A program made the position numbers and the translations under genes. The notes under the pieces are model-generated. The model had not been told where the DNA came from and made no database searches. It saw nothing but the letters and a program-made list of their open reading frames with translations. DNA of 6,114 nucleotides from CAVDRM01 sp963626285 (GTDB lineage: Bacteria > Bacillota > Clostridia > Christensenellales > Aristaeellaceae): NCBI GenBank assembly GCA_963626285.1, contig CAVFWQ010000104.1:1-6114 (forward strand), written 5' to 3'. This document shows positions 1-6,029 of the stretch, piece by piece; the first letter of the stretch is position 1, and each line of letters opens with the position of its first letter.

Positions 1-1082
1 AAGTACACGGTGTTATAACCGCGCACATGCTGCGCATGGAACAGAGAAAGATGATTTTTGGAATCAACCAGAGAATAAGCGCCCGCAGCACCGTCCCAAC
101 CGAATTCGCCGATGGGCGATTTTGCGTTTTTTACGGAAGGATTGACCATCACGCGGACACCGAGACCATAGCTGTAGCCGCAACTCGTGCGGGAAAAGGA
201 AGCCTTGCTTTTTTCGCTCATCAGCTGCGGCGTACTGAGCAGAGCAATGCTCTCTTCCCTCAAAATGCGTTTTCCTGTTTTGCCGACGCCTCCGCAGGCC
301 AGCGCATCGGTCAGAAGCGCATAATCCTCAACACCGCCAATCAGCCCCGCGCCGCCGCTTTCGTATTTCGGCGCAAGGATATAGTTGTTGGCCGATGCTG
401 TCAGGGTTGTTGTTCCTTTGACTTCATCCCGCAGATACAAGGCGCACATCCGCCGCATTCGGCTCTCGGTCCGTTCAAAGCCGATATCTGCAATGCCGAG
501 CGGTTCGAAGATATGCTCCTTTAAGTATTCACCGAAAGTCCGGCCGGAGACGACCTCGATAATGGCAGCCAAAACATCATGCGACAGGCTGTAGCGATAA
601 TCCGTGCCGGGGTCAAAGCCGAGCGGCTTGTGCGCGATTGCGTCAACAATCTGCTGCGTGGTCGCATCGATACCGTAGGTCTCCTTGGCGTTCAGAATGG
701 CCTTTGCCTCAATGTCATAGTCAAGACCGCTCTGCATGCTCATCAGGTGGCGGACGGTCATCACAGTCCGCGCCGCCCGCGTGATGTCTCCATCCGCAAC
801 GGTCAGCATGGTAAAGGCGGGCAGATAGCGATAGACGGGGTCATCCAGCCCCATCAGACCCTGCTCAATGAGCTGCATGGCAGCCACACAGGTGAACAGC
901 TTTGTGGCGGAAAAAAAGAAATAAGTCTCATGCCCGTTCATCGGTTTGGTCTTTGCGTCATCGGAAAAGCCGCGATAGTGCCGATGAACTAATTCATGAT
1001 TCCGGCAGACCATACAATCACAGGCCGGAATTCCGATTTTTTCAAGAGAATCCAGATATGCGTCCAAGGCTTCAAAGCCCAC
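1..1082 (-). CDS. Serine beta-lactamase-like / DD-peptidase-like hydrolase (partial, C-terminus beyond window)
   Basis: The frame is open from 1082 to base 1 and gives about 360 residues with no stop, so the C-terminus lies outside the window. The motifs are those of the class C beta-lactamase/penicillin-binding-protein-like family: S-A-T-K at residues 58-61 (nucleophile Ser58, Lys61), Y-S-L at 164-166 in place of the usual Y-x-N, and GEFGWDGAAGAY at about 325-336 in the place of the KTG/HxG motif. Members hydrolyse ester, amide or peptidoglycan-type bonds; many are esterases or peptidases and not antibiotic-resistance enzymes, and the substrate cannot be told here. No signal peptide is visible, so it is probably cytoplasmic. 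I chose GTG at 1082 because AAAGGAG (1097-1091) lies 8 nt upstream; the in-frame GTG at 1091 overlaps that site. The ribosome binding site overlaps the stop codon of the preceding gene, which suggests coupled translation as the fourth gene of the PRPP synthetase operon. Confidence 0.9.
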   Translation of the reverse strand, partial: MGFEALDAYLDSLEKIGIPACDCMVCRNHELVHRHYRGFSDDAKTKPMNGHETYFFFSATKLFTCVAAMQLIEQGLMGLDDPVYRYLPAFTMLTVADGDITRAARTVMTVRHLMSMQSGLDYDIEAKAILNAKETYGIDATTQQIVDAIAHKPLGFDPGTDYRYSLSHDVLAAIIEVVSGRTFGEYLKEHIFEPLGIADIGFERTESRMRRMCALYLRDEVKGTTTLTASANNYILAPKYESGGAGLIGGVEDYALLTDALACGGVGKTGKRILREESIALLSTPQLMSEKSKASFSRTSCGYSYGLGVRVMVNPSVKNAKSPIGEFGWDGAAGAYSLVDSKNHLSLFHAQHVRGYNTVY

Positions 1083-1095
1083 TGTGCTCACTCCT

Positions 1096-1608
1096 TTATA
1101 ATTTTTGCACCTCGTCGGGCAGAATGGCGTGCGAGACAGCCGCATTTTTTGAAAACCGCTCTGCATTCAGGCAGCGCAGCGATTTCAGCCTCTCTGTCCG
1201 TCCTGCAATGCGCAGCGCCGTCAGCGAACGGCTTTTATATTTGTCCATCAGCATACGCACACCGACGGCGGACGGAATGGCGGCGGCCAAGCCGCCCACA
1301 GCACCGGCCGCTGTGCCGATGCCAAGCGCCGCGCCGGTCTTCAGCATCCGGAAGGTCGCATCGCTGAGCGCGTGCTTCTGCTCTTTTTTGCCCATGATGA
1401 CCTTCATCTGTTCTGTTACCGCAATGACGGCAAAAGGAAAGGCAACGCTGACGGCATCCAAGGTGTCCGCAGCGATATCGGTATCGTTCAGCAGCCCCAA
1501 ATCCACGGCGACATTGTCCGCATAGGAAAGCCCCGCTGTGACTGCATCCACCAGCGTATCACGGCGGCGCTTCTTGTATTTCTCAACCAGCGCACGATAG
1601 TCTGCCAT
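1096..1608 (-). CDS. Hypothetical 170-aa protein with glycine-zipper hydrophobic segment
   Basis: I do not recognise a family. The N-terminus (residues 1-17) is basic, with a KKRRR cluster at 12-16. A hydrophobic stretch at about 50-66 is followed by a Gly/Ala-rich segment at about 91-118 with GxxxG spacing (Gly92/96, Gly98/102, Gly102/106). A basic C-terminal third follows, rich in Arg and Lys. The glycine spacing is typical of helices that pack tightly in or on membranes, so a membrane-associated or oligomer-forming protein is plausible, but that is inference. EcsC- and DUF697-type proteins have a loosely similar Gly/Ala-rich helix; I see no firm match. GGAGG at 1618-1614 sits 5 nt before the ATG. 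The gene starts 16 nt after the stop of the tail-anchored protein, and its stop overlaps the ribosome binding site of the serine hydrolase. Both are signs of an operon. Confidence 0.82.
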   Translation of the reverse strand: MADYRALVEKYKKRRRDTLVDAVTAGLSYADNVAVDLGLLNDTDIAADTLDAVSVAFPFAVIAVTEQMKVIMGKKEQKHALSDATFRMLKTGAALGIGTAAGAVGGLAAAIPSAVGVRMLMDKYKSRSLTALRIAGRTERLKSLRCLNAERFSKNAAVSHAILPDEVQKL

Positions 1609-1624
1609 AAATGCCTCCGTTAGG

Positions 1625-2134
1625 TTATTTTAGAAAATAGTGCAGCAGGGTCACAACAATCCATGCGCCGGCAGCAATGCCGACCAGCCATGTGGCCTGC
1701 CGCAAAAGCCCTGTGAAGCCCTCAACCTTTTTGACCTTTTTATCTGCCACGGCTTTTTGAAGCTGATGAAGCTGCTTGGTCAATTGCTCCAGTTGGCGGG
1801 CGTTCTCCGTCTGCCGCTCGTCCAAGGCGTGAAGCTTTTCTTTTATTTGCTCACGGTCGATGGTCTGCTGAGCGGAAATGTCATTGACCGCCTGATGCAG
1901 CTCGGCCTGGTCATCGCTGAGACCCTCGGCGACTAAGGTCATTTCGGAGGTGAATTCCTCAACCAGCTGATTCAAATCGCGATTTTTTACCGTGCCCAAA
2001 GCGCCGGAAAAGAAATCCTTGGCAGAGCCGATCAAGTCTTTTTTGACAGGCTTTTCAGAAATGCCGACAGCCTGCCGGGAAGCAGGCTGAATGTCGACGG
2101 AAGGCATATCCTTTTTATCTTTCTGATCGTTCAT
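1625..2134 (-). CDS. Hypothetical coiled-coil protein with C-terminal membrane anchor (169 aa)
   Basis: No named family is recognised. Residues 1-35 are charged and probably disordered. Residues 36-70 look amphipathic. A long Gln/Glu/Lys-rich stretch at about 72-132 has heptad-like spacing of Leu, Ile and Val and is a likely coiled coil. One strongly hydrophobic helix at about 147-167 ends only two residues before the C-terminus. There is no N-terminal signal peptide, so the layout is that of a tail-anchored inner-membrane protein with its coiled coil in the cytoplasm. The ATG at 2134 lies 9 nt after the PRPP synthetase stop and has no clear Shine-Dalgarno sequence, so translation probably depends on ribosomes ending the upstream gene. 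A second in-frame Met (residue 10) follows AAAAAGGA too closely to be a better start. The coiled coil suggests a partner protein, perhaps the neighbouring glycine-zipper protein; that is inference only. Confidence 0.82.
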   Translation of the reverse strand: MNDQKDKKDMPSVDIQPASRQAVGISEKPVKKDLIGSAKDFFSGALGTVKNRDLNQLVEEFTSEMTLVAEGLSDDQAELHQAVNDISAQQTIDREQIKEKLHALDERQTENARQLEQLTKQLHQLQKAVADKKVKKVEGFTGLLRQATWLVGIAAGAWIVVTLLHYFLK

Positions 2135-2143
2135 ATGATTTCA

Positions 2144-3355
2144 TTAAACGAGGCTGATGCCGTTTTCCGCCTGCTCCGCCTTATAGCGCGTAACGAGACG
2201 CTGAATGCGGTCATAGGGCTGCAAAAGCTCGTGAATGGAGCGGTCGTGATTCAGGGTGGCAATTAAGTGGGAAATATACTTGCTGAGGTCGGCCTCGATG
2301 TACCACGGCGCGGCCAGCAGCTCAGGGGAGCGGTAAGTCACATTCGAAGAAATCACGCGGTACAGAAGACCGTCTTCGTATGCTTTATTGAAGGCGTCCA
2401 AACCGTTGGTGAAGAAAGCAAATGTGGTAATGGCAATGATACGGTTGGCCTTGCGCGCTTTCAGTTCTTTGGCAAGGTCGATGACGGAATCACCGGAGGA
2501 AATCATATCGTCCACTACGAGAATATCCTTGCCTTCCACGGAAGCGCCCAGATATTCATGCGCAACAATGGGGTTGCTGCCGTTGACGATGGTGGTATAG
2601 TCGCGGCGCTTGTAGAACATGCCAAGATCAAGGGAAAGGACGGAGGAATAGTAGATGTTTCGGTTCATCGCACCCTCATCGGGGCTGACAATCATCGTGC
2701 TGCTCTTATCGAGCTTTAAATCTTTAACATTGCGGCACAGCGCTTTCAGCATTTGATAGGTCGGCATGACATTTTCAAAGCCACTGGCGGGAATGGCGTT
2801 CTGCACACGCGGATCGTGTGCATCAAAGGTGATGATGTTATCGACGCCCATACGCACCAATTCCTGAAGCGCAACCGCACAGTCAAGGCTTTCGCGGGAG
2901 GTGCGGCGATGCTGACGGCTTTCATAGAGCATCGGCATGATGACGTTAACGCGCTTGGCTTTTCCGGCAATGGCGGAAATGATGCGCTTTAAATCCTGAT
3001 AATGATCATCGGGCGACATGGGGACATCCTGACCGTACATCTTATAGGTCTTGTTATGGGCGCAGACATCAACGATGATATAAATATCATAGCCGCGAAC
3101 GCTCTCCTTGATAGCACCCTTGGCCTCGCCTGTGCCAAAACGAGGGCAGTACGTCTTAATTAAAAAGGAGTCGCGGCCGCGGCCGGTGGTCGTATAGAAT
3201 TCTTCATCAGATGTTTCCTGAAGGGTATGCCACTTTTGCAGCCAGTCGTTGACCTTTCTGCCCATTTCCTCACATCCGGACATGGCGATTACGCCGAGCG
3301 GACCTATCGGGATGTTGTTGATGTCATTGCTCCAGTCCGACAGAAAACGATTCAT
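2144..3355 (-). CDS. prs: Ribose-phosphate pyrophosphokinase (PRPP synthetase), long clostridial-type variant
   Basis: This enzyme makes 5-phosphoribosyl-1-pyrophosphate from ribose 5-phosphate and ATP, the precursor for purine, pyrimidine, histidine, tryptophan and NAD synthesis in the cytoplasm. Family landmarks appear in order: FGTGEAKGAIKESVRG (73-88, the canonical F-SDGE...ESVRG region), SRQHRR (146-151, canonical ARQDRK), TFDAH (176-180, His180 as the conserved metal/ATP-site His), the KRR of the catalytic flexible loop (249-251), and the PRPP loop VVDDMISSGDS (280-290). At 403 residues it is much longer than the usual ~315, with an extended N-terminus, an insertion at about 100-120 and a C-terminal extension. 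The Asp of RQD is His149. It could be a second, specialised copy beside a canonical Prs elsewhere; this cannot be seen here. GGAGG (3370-3366) lies 10 nt before the ATG. It is the first gene of a four-gene operon behind the promoter at 3395-3423. Confidence 0.93.
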   Translation of the reverse strand: MNRFLSDWSNDINNIPIGPLGVIAMSGCEEMGRKVNDWLQKWHTLQETSDEEFYTTTGRGRDSFLIKTYCPRFGTGEAKGAIKESVRGYDIYIIVDVCAHNKTYKMYGQDVPMSPDDHYQDLKRIISAIAGKAKRVNVIMPMLYESRQHRRTSRESLDCAVALQELVRMGVDNIITFDAHDPRVQNAIPASGFENVMPTYQMLKALCRNVKDLKLDKSSTMIVSPDEGAMNRNIYYSSVLSLDLGMFYKRRDYTTIVNGSNPIVAHEYLGASVEGKDILVVDDMISSGDSVIDLAKELKARKANRIIAITTFAFFTNGLDAFNKAYEDGLLYRVISSNVTYRSPELLAAPWYIEADLSKYISHLIATLNHDRSIHELLQPYDRIQRLVTRYKAEQAENGISLV

Positions 3356-3394
3356 TGCCTTTCATCCTCCCTGCAACGTTCACTTTTCATCTGT

Positions 3395-3423
3395 ATTATA
3401 CAACAAATTGAAATTTCTGAGAA
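3395..3423 (-). promoter_or_regulatory. Sigma-A-type promoter of the PRPP synthetase operon
   Basis: On the minus strand, TTCTCA (3423-3418, 4 of 6 matches to TTGACA) is followed by a 17-nt AT-rich spacer and an exact TATAAT (3400-3395). The predicted transcription start near 3388 gives a leader of about 33 nt carrying GGAGG, too short for a riboswitch. The sequence upstream is A/T-rich, which may act as an UP element. Confidence 0.8.
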
Positions 3424-3464
3424 GACCAAAAGCTGCATTTGTAAATTTTTATTGATTTTTGCAG

Positions 3465-3501
3465 AAAAAACAGAGCCGACACAATGAAAATCGCCCTGTT
3501 T
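3465..3501 (-). terminator. Intrinsic terminator after the short-chain dehydrogenase
   Basis: On the minus strand AAACAGGGC (3501-3493) pairs with GCTCTGTTT (3476-3468), giving 9 pairs including one G-U. Two or three further pairs are possible next to a bulge (CGA/TCG). The run of T continues to 3465, making six T in a row. It starts 21 nt after the dehydrogenase stop codon and lies just upstream of the PRPP synthetase promoter, so it separates the two transcription units. Confidence 0.8.
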
Positions 3502-3521
3502 ATGCCAATTCGGAAAAAATA

Positions 3522-4238
3522 TTATGTGATAAGTCCGCCTGCAACGGACAAGACCTGCCCCGTGATAAAGGAGGCGGCGGGGGAGCAGAGGAACAGAACG
3601 GCATTAGCGACATCGTCCGCCGTGCCGAGACGCGCCAAAGGCGTTTCCTCAATGAGTGCTGCCTTATCTTCGTCGGAAAATGCCGCCATCATATCCGTAT
3701 CAATGACACCGGGCGCTACGCAGTTGACACGGATTTTGGGCGCGGTCTCTTTGGCCATGGCCTTGCAAAGCCCAATCAGCGCAGCCTTGGCTGCGGAGTA
3801 TGCCGCCTCGCACGAGCCGCCGACCTGCCCCCACATGGACGAAATATAGACGATGCTGCCGCCGTTTTCGCGCAGCAGGGGCAGAAAGGCACGGGTGACC
3901 AAGAAAGCACCGCGCACATGAACCGCCATCAGCTCATCGAACTGCGTAAGCGACATATCCTCCAGCAGCCCGACATGGCTCGTTCCAGCATTGGAAATCA
4001 GCACATCAAGCGTATGGAAACGCTTCCTGAGCACTTCCCAAAGGCGAGCGGTTTCATTTTCGCTGCCGGCGTCGCAGGGAAAGGCCATCGCACCCGTTTC
4101 CGCTGCCAGCGCTGCCGCCTTGCCGCCGTTCCTCAAATAAGTAAATGCCACCATATCGCCCTGCGCACAAAAGGCACGGACGAGCGCTGCACCGATGCCG
4201 CGAGAGCCGCCTGTAATCAGGACATGTCTGCCTGCCAT
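3522..4238 (-). CDS. Short-chain dehydrogenase/reductase, FabG-like
   Basis: This is an NAD(P)H-dependent oxidoreductase of the classical SDR family with a Rossmann fold; the closest general resemblance is 3-oxoacyl-ACP reductase (FabG), but the substrate is not determined. It shows the cofactor motif TGGSRGIG (9-16), Asp56 at the adenine-site position, NAG (83-85), and catalytic Ser134, Tyr147 and Lys151. The closing segment ITGQVLSVAGG near the C-terminus is the usual family signature. The 238-aa length is normal for FabG. The residue that is normally the catalytic Asn (NVxG motif) is His107 (VHVRG). I chose ATG at 4238 because AAAGGA (4252-4247) stands 8 nt upstream and the protein begins right at beta-strand 1; an in-frame ATG at 4271 would add 11 poorly fitting residues and has no ribosome site. 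There are no lipid genes beside it, so a role in fatty acid synthesis is not supported by context. A good terminator follows. Confidence 0.93.
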   Translation of the reverse strand: MAGRHVLITGGSRGIGAALVRAFCAQGDMVAFTYLRNGGKAAALAAETGAMAFPCDAGSENETARLWEVLRKRFHTLDVLISNAGTSHVGLLEDMSLTQFDELMAVHVRGAFLVTRAFLPLLRENGGSIVYISSMWGQVGGSCEAAYSAAKAALIGLCKAMAKETAPKIRVNCVAPGVIDTDMMAAFSDEDKAALIEETPLARLGTADDVANAVLFLCSPAASFITGQVLSVAGGLIT

Positions 4239-4424
4239 TTTTTCGTTCCTTTCCTCATGGATTTTGAACAACTGCTGTCATAATTCTGCCATAAAAGATA
4301 AGTATGATGTTAGTGCAGACAGGAGATGACGCTGGGACTGTCCCCTCGGTTTCAAGCTGTTTATCTGATTCTCCGTCTGCTGCATCCCATGCAGGATGCC
4401 TCAACCCCCTTCACGAGAGCCGCT
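4239..4424. other. 186-nt intergenic gap with small inverted repeats, no gene found
   Basis: Between the phosphoesterase stop and the dehydrogenase start I find no supported coding frame. It holds the dehydrogenase ribosome site (4255-4247), a perfect 11-bp palindrome GGGACTGTCCC (4334-4344), and overlapping inverted repeats CTGCAT-CCC-ATGCAG (4380-4394) and GCATCC-CATGCA-GGATGC (4382-4399), plus one arm of the plus-oriented terminator. I see no convincing minus-strand promoter; weak candidates such as CATACT lack a -35 box. The dehydrogenase may therefore be read through from the upstream pair or use a non-standard promoter. Confidence 0.6.
4334..4399. repeat. Two small palindromic elements (possible hairpins)
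   Basis: GGGACTGTCCC at 4334-4344 is a perfect palindrome around one central base. At 4380-4399 two mutually exclusive hairpins can form: CTGCAT with ATGCAG around a 3-nt loop, or GCATCC with GGATGC around a 6-nt loop. They lie in the leader region upstream of the dehydrogenase. They could be REP-like elements, a protein-binding operator or parts of a structured RNA; the window contains no second copy, so none of these can be decided. Confidence 0.45.
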
Positions 4425-4447
4425 TCAGAAACGGCTCTCTTTCTTTT
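4415..4447 (+). terminator. Plus-oriented terminator hairpin overlapping a minus-strand stop codon
   Basis: GAGAGCCG (4415-4422), a 9-nt loop and CGGCTCTC (4432-4439) form a perfect 8-bp GC-rich stem, followed on the plus strand by TTTCTTTT. Read on the minus strand, the same stem is followed by GTGAAGGGGG with no U tract, so it would work poorly as a terminator for the phosphoesterase. The stop codon TGA of that gene (4427-4425) lies in the loop. It probably ends an antisense or small plus-strand transcript, or is bidirectional with weak minus activity. Confidence 0.65.
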
Positions 4448-5150
4448 CGGAGGAATTGCGGGCGTAGATGCCCGTCTTGACTTCTTTGATAAAAAGATCT
4501 GCGTTCGGCAGCTCGACGGCGTTCAGCGTATCCTGAACGGCCTGTTCGCGGTCATAGGGGAAGGTCACGAAGGTCAGGTCAAACGCAGCGGACGGATTGT
4601 TTTCCTCGCCATGCATGATGGCATACTGCACCATCGGCAGTCCCATGCCGTTGCCCACAGCTCCGGTATTAAACATTATGCCGCGTGTCGTGACGAGACG
4701 CATCCCCTGCCGATGCGCATCGGCATAGCCGACGACCTGAAAATCCGGTTCAAAATAGGCAGAAAGAGCATTGACATCGTCCTGTATATAGAGGATTTTT
4801 TTCATAACGGGACGGCCGTGAAACAGGCGGATATGCCGTCCGCTCAGTGTGGTGTGATGCTCCAGCGGCAAATCGCGCAGCATTTGCATCCTTTTTTCGC
4901 CTAACTGCCGATAATAAAAGGCATCGTTCGGAAACAGCTGAAAGCTGATGCCGCTGTCCCAGTTGCCCTGCAAAAGGACTTCGCAGCGGCTGAACGCCCA
5001 ATCAAATGTATCCGCAGATCGGGGGCCTTTTCCTACAATGTCGCCGAGACACCAGATATGCCGAATACCGCGCCGCTTTAAGTCGTCATCCAGCGCCATC
5101 GTCGCGGGAAGGTTGCCGTGCAGATCACCAATTAATGCAATCTCTGTCAT
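4425..5150 (-). CDS. Metallophosphoesterase, YfcE/MJ0936-like (calcineurin-like fold)
   Basis: A 241-aa cytoplasmic enzyme expected to hydrolyse phosphomonoesters or phosphodiesters at a two-metal centre. It shows GDLHGN (8-13, ligands Asp9 and His11), GDIVGKGP (36-43, Asp37), GNWD (62-65, Asn63) and FHG (110-112, His111), followed by NTGAVGN (161-167), which matches the NPGSVG motif of the family. The His usually found in GNHD is Trp64; family members such as YfcE carry Cys here, so change at this site is tolerated. The usual metal motif GHTH appears to be ADAH (143-146), replacing one His ligand by Asp144. Length and fold order are otherwise normal for a Metallophos_2 domain protein, and the substrate is unknown. 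The start ATG overlaps the upstream stop by 4 nt (ATGA), with AGGGG (5163-5159) 8 nt before it, so it is translationally coupled to the glutamine amidotransferase-like gene. Confidence 0.92.
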   Translation of the reverse strand: MTEIALIGDLHGNLPATMALDDDLKRRGIRHIWCLGDIVGKGPRSADTFDWAFSRCEVLLQGNWDSGISFQLFPNDAFYYRQLGEKRMQMLRDLPLEHHTTLSGRHIRLFHGRPVMKKILYIQDDVNALSAYFEPDFQVVGYADAHRQGMRLVTTRGIMFNTGAVGNGMGLPMVQYAIMHGEENNPSAAFDLTFVTFPYDREQAVQDTLNAVELPNADLFIKEVKTGIYARNSSEKKESRF

Positions 5151-5872
5151 TTAAACAACCCCTGCATTTTTGCTTTTTTGCATGTTTCGGTCAGCAGTGC
5201 AAACAGCGCGGCAGCTTCCGGATACCGGTCCTCCAGCGCCTCCGGATGCCATTGAACGCCCAGCGCCAAGGGATGCTCCGGCATCTCCAGCCCTTCAATC
5301 AGACCGTCCGGCGCAACGGCATTGACCATCAGACCGTTTGCCGGCTGCTTTACTCCTTGATGGTGGCGGCTGTTCACTTCAAAGGAAGCCAGCCCCGTCG
5401 CCTCGTACAGACGAGTCCCCGGAACGATTTTCATGGTGTGTACCTTTGTGCGAGGCTGCTCATACACGGGATGCCGAAGCTCATGGGACATCTGCTCCGC
5501 GATGTCCTGATACAGCGAACCGCCCAGGGCAATATTCATGACCTCAAAGCCGCGGCAGATGGCCAGAAAGGGCTTCTTTTTGCGGATGGCGCTGTTCATC
5601 AAATAAAGCTCCATGTTGTCGCGCATCGGACAAAGTTTGCCGCAACACGACAGCTTTTCTTCGCCGTACAGCATAGGGTCAACATCCGCGCCGCCGGTGA
5701 ACAGAAGCCCGTCCACTTGGTCAAAAGCGGCATCCAGCATTCTTTTGTCATCAGTCAGCGGAAAAATGACGGGCAGCGCACCGCTGCGCAGAACGGCATT
5801 CTGATAGTCGCAATTCAGAAACAGCCGCTTTTGCTCCTCATTCCAATCCGGCGTAACGCCAATCAAAATCAT
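5147..5872 (-). CDS. Gamma-glutamyl hydrolase-like class I glutamine amidotransferase (peptidase C26, PuuD-like)
   Basis: A 241-aa protein of the class I glutamine amidotransferase superfamily, C26 branch. PuuD-type members cleave the gamma-glutamyl amide of gamma-glutamyl-GABA in putrescine breakdown; others act on gamma-glutamyl peptides or folate tails. The visible motifs are FTGGADVDP (58-66, oxyanion region), AICRG (104-108) with nucleophile Cys106, and VQWHPE (206-211) with His209 and Glu211, so the Cys-His-Glu triad is complete. There is no partner synthase domain, which favours a free-standing hydrolase. No other polyamine genes (puuA, puuB, puuC) lie in the window, so PuuD function is not supported by context. 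GGAAGGA (5888-5882) lies 9 nt before the ATG, and the gene is first in an operon behind the promoter at 5923-5951. Its TGA overlaps the start of the phosphoesterase. Confidence 0.93.
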   Translation of the reverse strand: MILIGVTPDWNEEQKRLFLNCDYQNAVLRSGALPVIFPLTDDKRMLDAAFDQVDGLLFTGGADVDPMLYGEEKLSCCGKLCPMRDNMELYLMNSAIRKKKPFLAICRGFEVMNIALGGSLYQDIAEQMSHELRHPVYEQPRTKVHTMKIVPGTRLYEATGLASFEVNSRHHQGVKQPANGLMVNAVAPDGLIEGLEMPEHPLALGVQWHPEALEDRYPEAAALFALLTETCKKAKMQGLFK

Positions 5873-5922
5873 AAAGCATCGTCCTTCCCATGCCTTGCGG
5901 TCAAAGCGAAATTTGCTTTTTC

Positions 5923-5951
5923 ATTATACAGAAAGCCGCAAAAAATGTCCA
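5923..5951 (-). promoter_or_regulatory. Strong sigma-A-type promoter of the hydrolase/phosphoesterase pair
   Basis: On the minus strand, TGGACA (5951-5946, 5 of 6 matches to TTGACA), a 17-nt spacer and an exact TATAAT (5928-5923). Transcription should start near 5916, giving a leader of about 44 nt with the ribosome binding site GGAAGGA. No operator palindrome stands out. Confidence 0.85.
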
Positions 5952-6029
5952 CAGAGTCAGCATGTTTTTTTGTATTTGGACGCGGCGGCTAGCTGAGATG
6001 CTGTTAAAAAAAGGCTTGCGCTGTTGAGC

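Noticed and set aside
27..992. Plus-strand frames across the left end
   Set aside because: They are shadows of the serine hydrolase, which shows SxxK and GWDG motifs at correct spacing on the minus strand.
1..1082. Antibiotic-resistance beta-lactamase
   Set aside because: There is no signal peptide, the second motif is YSL and not YxN, and many esterases and peptidases share this fold, so a resistance role is not supported.
1083..1091. GTG at 1091 as start of the serine hydrolase
   Set aside because: It overlaps the ribosome binding site AAAGGAG itself, while the GTG at 1082 has ideal 8-nt spacing.
3168..3188. GC-rich palindromic tract around GCGGCCGC
   Set aside because: It encodes the Gly/Arg-rich stretch of the PRPP synthetase N-terminal region and is explained by codon content.
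3465..3501. Terminator at 3465-3501 acting on the plus strand as well
   Set aside because: Only three T follow the stem on the plus strand, and no plus-strand gene precedes it.
4239..4271. Upstream in-frame ATG at 4271 for the dehydrogenase
   Set aside because: It would translate through the strong ribosome site at 4252-4247 and add 11 charged residues before the first beta-strand.
3459..4283. Plus-strand open frame of 274 codons
   Set aside because: It is the antisense shadow of the short-chain dehydrogenase, whose catalytic and cofactor motifs are all present on the minus strand, and it starts inside the terminator region.
4326..4904. Plus-strand frame of 192 codons preceded by AGGAGATG
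   Set aside because: The AGGAG overlaps too closely with the ATG, and most of the frame is antisense to the phosphoesterase. It also runs through the plus-oriented terminator.
5006..5992. Long plus-strand open frame of 328 codons
   Set aside because: It lies antisense to the complete hydrolase gene and the start of the phosphoesterase, runs through the hydrolase promoter, and its translation is rich in Arg, His and Gln with no recognisable motif.
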